Source: Isoetes taiwanensis
Taxonomy: Eukaryota; Streptophyta; Lycopodiopsida; Isoetales; Isoetaceae
Length of the DNA stretch: 64,000 bases
Direction of reading: 5' to 3'
Assembly (NCBI GenBank): GCA_021234155.1
Contig: JAJEKV010000205.1
Location: forward strand, 293,501 to 357,500
The translations under genes were made by a program, and so were the position numbers. Shown here in pieces: positions 34,670 through 45,018 of the stretch; the stretch's first letter is position 1; each line of letters begins with the position of its first letter. Under the pieces are notes generated by a model. It worked only from the letters and a program-made list of their open reading frames with translations. It was not told the DNA's origin and did no database searches.

Positions 34670-36179
34670 ATATTGCCTATGTGTTAAGGTTTAGAGCATG
34701 CTTAAGTTTCCGATTGTAGTAAGTGAGTACGAGGAAAGAGTGAAGAAAGACGTCATTAGATGGCTTGATGAGTTCAAACTGAATAAGGACCAAGGTTTCA
34801 AAGATATCTTTTTCAGCATCCTACTGGAAGCAAAGAGGGATTACAAACTCAAAACTAACTAGTAACGGTGCCCAGCGTTCGGGCGTGAGCACTATTGTGT
34901 TTGTAATTGGAAGGGAAGATAGAGTAGTTGATGTCGTTAGAAATACAGAGAATGTCGATGCTAAGGTTGTCAAGTTAGTGGAGTGTATACTTGTGGTGTA
35001 TTAGATAATGCCTTCTTAGACTTGGCCCTCTCCATCTTCCAAGTCATTTTCGATAAACCCGCTTAAATTTTCCAATTCGAGGTATTCAATGCTGTCGAGT
35101 TTAAATTGACCGGCAAATCAATCTCTTGTGCAGTGGATGATTCGACTGAACTCGTTATTCACTCCTGCTCATTAATCCCATATATGGATAAGTTGTGTGA
35201 AACCTTACCCTTGGGGAATTTCAATGGCGCTTACTCAATTGAACAGGAATTATAGCAACCCCCAGCCAATTCTGAGCACTTGCAAACATCGGTAGGATTA
35301 GGGCAAAGTGGGTTAGAAAACAGAGGATGGAACATACACCAAAAAAAGAAAACCATGGCTATCAAGACCCCTTCATAGAAGAGAATAAGAGGTTAGTGAG
35401 TATGGGATATAATTAAAGAGACTTCTATGAGGTCCAGGATTTCTAACTCTACAATAAAAGCGTAGCAATAACATAAAATTACTCATAAGCAAAAAAACAC
35501 CCCATGTGTTAGCTCCTGATCAAGAGGAAAAACGATAGCATGGGATCTTGATAAGGCAAATTGACATAGGGATCACTCTAAGTGCAGCGAAGGCAAGGGT
35601 AGCCCAAATATCTAGCATGGAGGGAGATCCACAGTTAGTGACCTGCCAGGTAACAAGGTGGAAACTTTTCAAACAGAGGCATCCCACCATAATTTTAACA
35701 CTAGAGTCGTCACATGATGTACAAGAAAAGGTGCATTTGCACTGTTCACTTTCAAATTCATATAAAATCAAAGATTCAATTATGAGTCAAACCCTTCTTA
35801 CATGTTAATATATGGCAGTCATGTTCATAGGAAAAATACCTAAAAATCTATTGGTTCCCGTTTATGAGAGTTACGCTTAGGTAAACCCAAGGGGGTCAAG
35901 TCTGTTTTGCTTCATTTTAATAGTAAAACTGTCTCACTAAGAAGATTTTTATGATGTTTTTCATTATTTTTATATTTTTCTTCATGAGTTAGAGAGCAAG
36001 ACACAAAAAACGGCACCTCAATCCGAGATCTAAGAAGGGAGATAGGGTTGTTTGAACATGACAAGGTCAAAATTGTTGCTTGTCTTCTATGAACCAATAC
36101 TGGTTTCTAGAAAGCTGTTCCCAAATCAAATCTTTAACTTTTGTAGGAAAATGAATTTTGACCTAAATTTTGGAATATA
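34670..36179. other. No gene recognised
   Basis: Short unsupported frames only. Nothing in either strand resembles a known domain. Confidence 0.35.
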
Positions 36180-36556
36180 TAAGTACCCGTGTTAGCCCGG
36201 GGCCCACAGCTCTACCTGCGTTCCCAGCTGCCCCTGAAAAAGCGCAGACTCATTGCCTCCATTCGCACAGGTGCCCACCATCTTCGCATCGAGACGGGCA
36301 GGTGGATTGGGGAGCCCCGCCAGGACAGGCTCTGTCAGTGCTGTCAAACGGGTGCCATTGAGGATGAGTCTCACACTTTCCAGACTTGCCCAGCGTTCAG
36401 TCAGATCCGGGCCAAATACGCTCCCTTAGTATGGCCGGACTTGCCCTTACATTTGCTGATGAACACACCGTCAGTACGTGCCCTGGGGTCGTACATTCAG
36501 GAGGTGCTGGACCTGCGAGGTCACCTTTGCCCCCGCCTGGCTGCCCGCTGATTGGG
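36180..36556 (+). mobile_element. LINE-C 3' fragment, left part (split by gypsy)
   Basis: Plus-strand frame 36,189-36,551 encodes the C-terminal end of a LINE ORF2: LIASIRTGAHHLRIETGRW, then the Cys-His motif CQCCQTGAIEDESHTFQTC, then IRAKYAPL and a stop at the end. The motif matches the one in LINE-A ORF2. The element is 5' truncated and interrupted at 36,556 by the gypsy LTR. It resumes at 47,865. Confidence 0.85.
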
Positions 36557-37151
36557 TGTTTGGTGTCTGGGTTCGGGAACTCCTGCAAGACAGCCCTCTG
36601 TGAGGACCCGTGGATCTAACAGGAGAATCCGGGGGACTATGTCACGCGGGATTTGCAAGAAGAGAACAAGAGGAAGAAAACAGAACAAAAGAGAACAATG
36701 AGAGGAAAATGATAAGCTTCCTTGATATCAATAATGAACATACATGAGCTCTCGCAATCGAGAGAAGACTGAAGAAAAGACAAGACTCAAAACTCATCCA
36801 TAACTCATGTGCTAGCTCTACTCATATATATAGTACAATGGCCTTTGGCCCAATATAGACACTCTGACTGATCTCGGTGCCGACTCCTGGAAGGAGGCCT
36901 GATTTGCGGTGAATCTTTGGCGGTGTCTCTTGAAGTGCCTAGAATCATCCGACGCCGACTTGGCGGTGACGGGCCGTCACTTGTCTGAGCGGCGCCTCTT
37001 GTTGACGGACGCAGGCTTTGACTGCGTGGTCTGCTGCTTGGTTTTCTGCTGAGCCTTTGATGGCTGACCCGTGGCTGACTGTGGATCCTTGTTCTTGACC
37101 TGGTCCGTCGTATGCATGAATAGTCCTGTACCAGGAGGCACAGGACTAACA
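36557..37151 (-). repeat. Gypsy 3' LTR
   Basis: About 595 bp. On the minus strand it starts TGTTAGTCCTGTGCC and ends CACCAAACA, giving TG...CA ends. A TATATATA box on its minus strand lies at about 36,823-36,832. It is paired with 47,270-47,859 and abuts the polypurine tract at 37,152, which proves it is the 3' LTR. Confidence 0.93.
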
Positions 37152-37163
37152 CTCCCCCCCACC
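37152..37163 (-). promoter_or_regulatory. Gypsy polypurine tract
   Basis: Minus-strand GGTGGGGGGGAG lies immediately upstream of the 3' LTR start TGTTAG. It is the plus-strand DNA priming site expected there and confirms the element's orientation. Confidence 0.88.
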
Positions 37164-37233
37164 AAACGACACTCAGGGTGAAGAAAAGGAGGAAGTGTTT
37201 CAAGGGCGGAAGCCATCGGGCCGAAAGTGATCC

Positions 37234-40035
37234 TCACGGGAGTGAGGGCCGGGCACCATTATGGTAAGTGCCAATGAGATCCCGGGGGCGATTTGAAGAG
37301 CAGGGAGGAGTGTTGAGCCCAAGGGCGGGATCGCGATCAATGAGAAAATGAGAACGCACCATGTCTTTCAAGGGCGGCGTGGGCTTTGAAGAAACAAACC
37401 GGCACTCCATGAGGAGGCGGTGTCCGAGATCGAAAAGCAATCGATGCCGGCATTCGGATTGCAAAGTGGAAAGATGGGACGCCGCCGATTTAAAGAGCTG
37501 ACCAGATGCATTTGAGAGCAAAAGACGTAAAAACCTTGGCGGTGGATCAAGGATCCGTGAGGTGGCGGCATTCTGCAAGAAGGTGTCAAGACCATGAAGA
37601 GCATCAACAGGGCGTTGCCAACCACGCTCATTGGCAATATAGATCCAATTGGTAGTGTTATCAAGGGTGGCACCATCCTCCCAATTGGAGCGGCGAACAA
37701 AACGAGGATCCCACCGGAGATCCGTCGAGATCTGAGGCGGAGTCCATCCAGCATGGCCATCCATGACCTTGGTCCAAAAGGGAAGACGCCAATCAGAGGT
37801 TAGGAACCTGGGGCGTGGAGGGACACTCAGGGAAGCATAGGGAGAGGGGACCATGCCCGTGGGCGTGGGCTGCTGAGCCTGCTCCCTGAATTCACGGACA
37901 AGGGCCGGATCAAGAGCTTTGCACCAATGGTCCCAAACAGAAGCAGGGAGCTGAGAGTTGACAGGAGGGCTATCCCAACCCGTGGGGACTGTCTTGCTAT
38001 CCAGGAGAGCACGTAGTTGATTGTAACCTGCCAGGTGCTGCATATAAACTTGTGCAAAGGGAAGATCCTCGGGATGTCCCAGATACTTCCTTATCTGTTG
38101 CAGCGCTTCAGCTTGCCAGAGAGGCAAATGATGAGCAAGCTCAGACATGTAGTCTTGATGAAGAGCTTGTGTCTGATCATGATCAGACAGATAGGGGTTG
38201 TTATCCAAAAGCAACCATTGAAGTGTGGGATCACCCCGAAAGTTCCGATGTGGCCCATCTCGAATTTGTCCCGTGTATCGATTAGATAGAAATCATGAAA
38301 AATGTACGCCATTGGTGAACAACTCAAGGTGATCATATCCGGATCGTCAAAGTGAATGAGATCAAAGACTAAAAGGGCTGAGAATAAACCTTTGTCCGGC
38401 GAGAGAGGTCGGGCCAGATCAGAAGAAAATCTGCAGTGCGCAGGGGAACATCAACTGGACCATCAGCCATATGCCACTTGAAGAAAGAGGTGGTGGCGGG
38501 CAACTACATAATCCGGATAATTGGAAGGAACAGTGGAAGTCAACAGGCGGGTTGCTAGCTATGGTAACATAGCCGTCAAGTTTGGTTCGAGCCTCATCGC
38601 CAGATCGAATAGCTTGTTGTAGCCGTTGTTCGAGGTCACGGATCCGGTTGTCCTTTTCTAACCGTATGGCGGATCGGGTCGGACCCGTTCGAGAAGTCGC
38701 GGACATGTGAGGAGGATTGCCGGGGAGCATTGAGTCGAAGCACGGCAATCTCACCGTCATCAAGAATTTTTCGTTTACGAACCTCCGTGAATTTCGTTCT
38801 TGGAGAGATGTGAGCCGAGAGGTCAAAGAGGCAATTTGAGCGCCACGCTACCGTAAAGGTCTTGAGCTTGAGTGTTGTAATTAGAGAGAGGTCTGTATCT
38901 GGCGGTTGAGTTTGGCAATATCTTTATCTTTGGCAACCAAAAGAGTCTCTCGTGCCTTGACCTGCTCCAATAATTCTTGAATGGTGGTGCGCAATTGTGC
39001 CCGCTGATCGGCAAGCCGAAAGTAATCGATTTTTGGGCAGCCTTTAGATCTTCACGGGCACGTAAAAGACTTCGCGTGCTTGTCTTGAAGCCGGGTCTCC
39101 GAGTATTCACTTGCGTGGTAGCAGCTTTGAAGGTCACGGTGAACCCGCCGGAGACCTCCAGGGCCGTTTGAACCCCATGCATGAGAGCTTCTTGGGATTC
39201 TTGTAACTTGAGAAGCAACTTGAACATCCCGGCCGATCTTGATACAAAAGCCGCGAGGGTCTTTAGTGGTGGTGGAGCCTGCTGTTGCCTTGTTTGGGAT
39301 GCTTGTGAGACATGGTGTGAACTGGAGTGCTTTGTTTCTGTAGCAGAGGACATGTGAGTGCGGAATTTTGACATGACCAGAAGAAGAAGGGCATGAAGTG
39401 CCGACTTGGTGAGTCTGAGGAAGGGACCGCTGAGTGGAATCATGAGAATGAGGAGGTGTGGGAGGAAAGTAATGACGAATGATGGCTTGAAGATGGCCTC
39501 CCACGGAAACTTCAGAGATAGAAGGGGCAGCCCGAAGACGGTCAACTTCTTGGATTATATGGGTGTTCTTGATAGAATACCCAAGGAACTTGCGCCACAG
39601 AAACTTAACAAAAGTTTCATGGGGCTTGTCAATATTTGTTGGGCGATGCACGTTTGCGTGATAAGCAGGGGCACCAAACTCAGTGACATCTAGATCCTGT
39701 ATGGCAGACCAAGATAAACAAGGGGTTTGCAAAGGGATATGGAATACCTCAGAAATTAGGTTCGGGTCATGAAATGGTGGTGCCATCGACCATCTGTAGT
39801 GTATCCATTCTGCTGTTGACGATGTGAGCGATGAACCGCCTAACCGGTCCGGATTTGGAGCCGGAAGTTCCATTTGTGAAAATTCGTTAAAGCTTTCGGC
39901 GCTCGCGACTTCACACGATTCGGGGCCAACAAGGGCTTCACGGAAAGTGGGCGCAAGAAAGATACCGACTGAAAAAGAGCCGCCCTCGGGAGCAAAGAGC
40001 TTGAAGTGTAGGAAATTTTGGGGCAGCCATGGCAA
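37234..40035 (-). pseudogene. Long extra ORF after integrase in gypsy, unrecognised, coiled-coil
   Basis: Between integrase and the 3' LTR lies an ancestral sense ORF of about 930 codons, now in several frames (40035-39400, 39545-38900, 38826-38560, 38400-37234). An N-terminal globular part includes TAEWIHYRWSMAPPFHD and FVKFLWRKFLGYSIKNTHII. The middle is predicted coiled coil (EDLKAAQK; RAQLRTTIQELLEQVKARE; NRIRDLEQRLQQAI). The C-terminal part (frame from 38,214) is Trp-rich (WTKVMDGHAGW, NWIYIANERGW) and ends with a stop at 37,234. I see no transmembrane segment, so it does not look like an envelope protein, and I recognise no domain. Sense-strand coding downstream of integrase is unusual. 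Function unknown; frameshifts make this copy inactive. Confidence 0.7.
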
Positions 40036-40525
40036 AGAGCTTCGTAAAAGAACGGTGATGCAAAAGGCGAGAGCCGAGAACGAGGACTAAGGACTAAGGC
40101 GCAGAGATTTAAAAAGTTTAGGGCGCATAAAATGGAGGCTTAAGGGTATGATGAGGGCTAAATCAGAATCGCTGATGGTGCCAGTGTCGAAAAGATGCCA
40201 AGGAGGGATTGAGAGGCAAAATTTGGCTAAGTCCCGAACAACAAAGGGAGAAGCAATGAACGGTGGAGATGAGGCGTGAGAGAATGATCGAATGTGACAG
40301 GTGGTCAAAGGACACACATTAATGTTCGACGGGTATGAAAAGAAGGAATGACATTTAATGCTGGCAACTTGAAGTGGGATATCATTAAAACGAAGGTGTC
40401 GAGAAGGTACCATGGCTAGATATGCGGCGGGAGAAAAGATTCTCATTTTAGAACAAATTTTTGCATTGCAAACCACGCTATTAATTTTCTGATTGGTCCA
40501 CGTCGACAAGGAGTTCCTCGGTTGG

Positions 40526-40534
40526 CTATATAAG
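40526..40534 (+). promoter_or_regulatory. TATA-like box of antisense ORF
   Basis: CTATATAAG on the plus strand (antisense to the gypsy element) lies 30 bp before the ATG at 40,564. A start site about 25-30 bp downstream would give almost no leader, so the true start could be the inner ATG at 40,576. Inference from position. Confidence 0.45.
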
Positions 40535-40563
40535 ACGAACCGGGAGTGAAGCGAAGACATCCG

Positions 40564-40830
40564 ATGGCGCTCAGTATGTCTGCTGCTGGTTTGCATGACA
40601 AATGCACTATGCCGTCCAACTGCCTGGAGTGGATTACGTGCAAAATGGACTGTCTGGATCTCTGGCGGTGCCACAATCGGGGCATTGCTATGGACGGGTG
40701 GTGTGCCGGCATGGCTGAGCATGCCGATCCCCACACCAACGGGATGGAGGTGATTCTGCACCTGCGCTGGGACCCTGAGCACAACTGGTACCACATCCTG
40801 CGTATCACCTCTGCTCCGAACCCGGAGTAG
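40564..40830 (+). CDS. Small antisense ORF inside gypsy element (88 codons)
   Basis: An open frame on the strand opposite the gypsy genes, between integrase and the extra sense ORF. The product has five Cys and several Trp and His (CLEWITCKMDC, HLRWDPEHNWYHILRI) and matches no domain I know. Third codon positions are strongly G/C (for example CACCTGCGCTGGGACCCTG), unlike the AT-rich surroundings, which favours real coding. A TATA-like box sits just upstream. Tat-lineage elements such as maize Grande are known to carry an antisense ORF in this location, so position supports the call. Function unknown. The overlapping minus-strand frame 40,944-40,087 looks like its shadow. Confidence 0.55.
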   Translation: MALSMSAAGLHDKCTMPSNCLEWITCKMDCLDLWRCHNRGIAMDGWCAGMAEHADPHTNGMEVILHLRWDPEHNWYHILRITSAPNPE

Positions 40831-40968
40831 AGGGTTTTTCTTCTTAGGACTTAGTAGATAGGGCTCTGAGCCCGTTTTTGTATATAGGGCAGTGGCCATA
40901 GCGGAAATAGCTGGGTTGTGCCCACATTTTGTAAAAAATTCCACCTATAATATAAATATGCCGCTGGT

Positions 40969-42185
40969 TTAGTCACTATCTGTTGTGTTTGTGTCTGGAA
41001 CAGCATCCGGTTGTTGTGTTTCACTTTCTGTGGTATGAAATGTTTTGAGGCGAAAGCCATTAACCAGTGTAGGTAATGGAGTTCCATCTAATTCAGCTAG
41101 TTTGAAAACGCTTGGTTGCACCACTTGAACAATTTGATAAGGGCCAAGCCATCGAAACGTTAGCTTACCCGGAAAATTTTTGTGCCGAGAATCATAAAGA
41201 AGAACCAAATCTCCTTCTTTGAATGTTTTTGTCTTAAGTCTTTTGTCATGCAATGATTTCTGCAACCGTTGTCCATAAAGAACACGAACATAAGCATCAC
41301 GCCTAAGTTCATCCAACTGTTCCAATTGATAAACCCTTTCTTTGAGTGCAGCAGGCGGATTATGGGCGGTAGCGAGTTGAAAACGGAGAGTTGGGAGAAT
41401 GTACTCAAAAGGCATGAGAGCTTCTTGACCATAAACCAACTTGAAAGGAGTGTGACCAGTAGCTATTTTGAAACAAGTATTGTAAGCCCAAAGAACAGTA
41501 GGAAGTTTGTTTTGCCAGTCAGTGCGAGAAGCGTCACAAATTTTCTTGAGAATTGTGACCAGAGTTTTGTTGGTGCTTTCTGCCAAACCATTCCCTTGAG
41601 GATAGTAAGGTGTGCTCTTGTGATGATGTATCAGGAGATAATCCGTCAGCTCCTTGATGGTATGATTGATAAAATGGACACCACGATCACTGACCAGCTC
41701 CGTGGGGCAGCCGAATCGCGTGATGATTTGTTGATAGATGACCTTTACCGTTTTGGCCGCTGCAGTGTTGTCCGGAAGTGCGCAAGCTTCCGCCCATTTG
41801 GTAGCGCGTAGTCGGTGAGAACCGGGATGTAGCGGACGCGGGTGTGCCGTGCGCGGGGAGGGGCGATGGGTCCCACAAAATCCATTCCCCATTTGCTGAA
41901 GGGAAGTGGCGTGGCGACCGGCGTCAAGGGAAGAGCGTCACGGGCCGTGGGCCGTCCCACACGCTGGCAAGCATCACACGTGCGGGCGTGGGCGTGGCGC
42001 CTTTGAAGAGCGTGGGCCAAAAAATAACCAAGAAGAAGGATTTTTGCGTGCGTGGTGTCACCATGAAAATGACCACCACCGAGCCCTTCATGGGCTTCTC
42101 GAACAATATCTGGGACCTCATGAGGGAGAACACAGCGTCGAAGGATGGTATCCTTACCCTTTTTGTAAAGATGGCCTGCAACCAT
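40969..42185 (-). pseudogene. Gypsy integrase, one or more frameshifts
   Basis: The HHCC zinc region is in the frame from 42,185 (HEGLGGGHFHGD, then CDACQRVGRPT), followed by the first catalytic Asp in KWGMDFVGPI. The frame then changes. From 41,892 come the second Asp (LVSDRGVHF, residue 69 of that frame) and the Glu (GLAESTNKT, residue 105), giving a D,D(35)E spacing. The C-terminal GPYQIVQVVQPSVFKLAELD module ends at 40,969 with no chromodomain. The enzyme inserts element DNA. The frameshift between the first and second Asp disables this copy. Confidence 0.9.
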
Positions 42186-42258
42186 GGTGTAGTCACGGAC
42201 CTCGCTGAAGAAATTGATGTCTACGGGATTGTCGCTATTGGAGAGAGCGCGGGCGCCC

Positions 42259-43650
42259 TCACGGTGGAAGAGCTCGTGAGGAGATACCGCTGAAAGTCAT
42301 GGAACCAATGAGGTGTTGCCGCGTGACCGTAAAGAGTTGAGCGTCGGGAAAGGCGCCCGAGACTCCGGTGGAGGGATCATCCGTGTGGATCGTGAAAGAT
42401 AATCCGGGGACAACATGAGATTTGCCGGCCTTGTGAACAATTTCAAAAGGTGCAAATTCGCAGAAGGAGGACCCAACGAGCAATGCGCCCGTGGGCGTGG
42501 ATTTGTTGATCAAATAAAGAAGTGCACGGTGGTCAACAAAGAATTTGATCGACTACCCAAAAAATAGTGACGGAAGCGTTGGACGCAGAAAAATTAAACC
42601 TAAGGCTTCAAGGCCTCGTGGCAGAGTAGTTGCGTTCAGAATTGAGTTTCAATTTGGCGATTCGTTTGGTTTGTCGGTGCAGCGTATCATATTCTTGAGA
42701 AAGAACAGCCCAATAGCAAAGGCCGAGAGACTTCGACATGAACATGAAAGGGCTTGTCCCATTGAGGAGGAACAAGAACAGGGACCTGAGTAAGCAAGAG
42801 CTTCAACTGTTGAAAACAAAGACATCACTCGGGAATTCCAAGCCCGTGTGGATTCATCACCCGTGAGTTTATGAATGGGATCCGCAATGGTCGCGAGTCC
42901 GGGGAATGAAAGTGGAGTAATAATTGACCTTACCCAAGAAAGAGCGTATTTCCTTGATATTGGCCGGTGCTTGAGCCTTGAGTACACGGTGATGTTGGCG
43001 GGGATCCGTGGTGATACCCGCTTTCTTGACCACATGTCCTAAATGTAACACACGAAGTGGACTTAAAAAGGTGCATTTCTGGGATTGAGACTAATGGGAC
43101 TCATCACATTTCGAAAAGACGAAGTTCCAATTTATCCAAATGGTCAGCCATGGAATCAGAGGCGAGAAGTCATCTTGAAAAATTTGCAAGAAGGGATTTT
43201 CCTTCATAAAATCATGAAAGACTGAGAGCATGATGCGCTGAAACGTTGATGGAGAGTTTGATAATCCAAAAGGAACCACCTTGTAGGCAAAAGTGCCCCA
43301 CGGGGTGGTGAAAGTAGTCTTGAGTTGATCAGATTCTTTGATTGAGATCTGATTGTAGCCAAAAACCATCCATGAAGGAGTACATCTCATGTCCGGCAAC
43401 CTCTTCGTAACCACGGTGCGTGAAGGGAAGTGGAAAATGATCACGCCCGCGGGCTCGATTGAGTTTTTAGTCCACGCAAACGCCGGATCGTACCATTGTG
43501 TTTGAGTGCAATGACGATGGGGCTCACCCATTGAGAATGTTTGACCTCATAGATCAAACCCGCAAAGGAGTTTGTCAATTTCTGCCTTGACGCGATCACG
43601 GTAATTGGGGTTGAGCCGGTACTGTCGTTGCTATACTGGACATACATCAG
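42259..43650 (-). pseudogene. Gypsy reverse transcriptase-RNase H, decayed
   Basis: The frame from 43,531 contains the RT fingers and palm: VFGYNQISIKESD, KTTFTTPWGTFAYKVVPFGL, STFQRIML. The catalytic box reads QIFQDDF, where Y/V-x-D-D is usual; both Asp are at about 43,169-43,174. Downstream frames include LHLGHVVKKAGITTDPRQ, NIKEIRSFLGKVNYYSTFIP and RNase H-like text (FFVDHRALLYLINKSTPTG is visible across 42,540-42,480). Frameshifts are frequent. Confidence 0.82.
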
Positions 43651-44358
43651 ACTTGGTAGGAATGGTGAGTTCCCCCAAGGTTTTGTTGATCCCCCGAAGA
43701 TCTCTGTAGCTCCAGGCGAAAATGTGTTTGAACTTTTGAAGAGCGTGACAGCCCTGTTACGATAGGGTGTCGGAAGATTTTAAAAAGAAGTGGACGGTGA
43801 TTGTTGCCGACGTCCACAATCTCGACTTCAGGAGTCTGAATATGGGGGATAACTTCCGTGTCCTGGACAATATGAGCAGGAGGTTGAAGCATAACAAGAT
43901 GCGTGGCACTCTGCATGGTGAAAAAGAGAGGTTGCTGAGTTTCATCAAGCAGAGGTTGCTTCATGACAGCGTGTACATCTAAGGGAGGGCGGGGAGGTTC
44001 AGCATCTGAAAAGTGATCAACACGTTGGATTCGATTGCAAGGAGCCAGGTAAGGGTCAAGCAAAGCAGCCACAGCCTGGTCCTGATCAAGAGTCATTTCT
44101 CCCCAAGGATCAGCATATTCGGGGTAGGATGATAGAGGCAGACTCGCAGGTGGAGCCTGAACTTGATAGATATTGCGGCGCCCTCGAGAATCGGTGTCCG
44201 GAGAGAGGGTTCAAGCATTGTCGACGGAAATGATTTTTGCCTGTTTCCAAGTCCATGGTGGCATTGAGGTGACCATCCGTGATGACTAAGCGATCCGGCC
44301 CAAGAATGGATACTCTTGGGCCCGGCGGAGAAAAGGTCCGCCGACCAACATTTCATAA

Positions 44359-45018
44359 TCACCGGATCTTCTCAGCCTTCCAAACACCAAATTCCAAGGG
44401 GAATCTGAGATCACCAATGTTGATGTGAAGAAGAGGCGTGACGCCTTGAGGTCTTGTGATATGGCCATTGGCCAATTTGATGTCATATGGGGCACGATAG
44501 AGTTGTTTGATGCCCATTTGTTTGCGGAGTTTATCCGTGATGAGATTGACCGCGCTACCTCCGTCAATTTGAACATGATTGACTTGTTGATTGCCCACCG
44601 TGGCATGTACCGTGGGAGTAGAGGTAGCAACAGCCCCAACCAAAACAGTCGGGGAGTGGTAAATCGGTCCTTGAGAGCGGGTGACGAGTTTCAAAATTGT
44701 GGTCAAACTTAAAGGAATTTTGATTTTGGCTAGCTCCTCTTGGAGTTCCAGGGGCACATGAGAAAAAGGATCTGCTGGATCCACAGGTGCGGGAGTGCGT
44801 GGTAAAGAAGCAGCAACTTCTTTGAGTAGGTCAACCTCTGCAGCTATATTTGGATATGTCTGAGAGCGTGGAGGTTGAGACGTGGAAGGTGCTTCTTGTC
44901 TTTGTTGAGCTCTAGTGGTGGCATGAACATTAGCCAACGCGTCCCCCGGCCAGGCTTGCATGAGGTTCAAAATGCTTTGGCGAACTTTAGGCATAACATG
45001 CGGCATGAGTTTCTCCAA
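44359..45018 (-). pseudogene. Gypsy aspartic protease region
   Basis: The frame carries the retropepsin active site as VQIDGGSAVNLI, followed by LRKQMGIKQLY, IKLANGHITRPQGV and LLHINIGDLRFPLEFGV, the order of a single-domain retroelement protease. It would cleave Gag-Pol. The segment itself is open for 219 codons, but the neighbours are frameshifted against it, so the polyprotein is not intact. Confidence 0.85.

Noticed and set aside
40087-40944. A 285-codon minus-strand frame after gypsy integrase
   Set aside because: It overlaps the plus-strand frame that has the better codon bias and a TATA-like box, and its own text has no domain; probably a shadow frame.
43684-44712. Plus-strand frames inside the gypsy pol region
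   Set aside because: Shadows of the protease-RT coding strand, with no domain signal.
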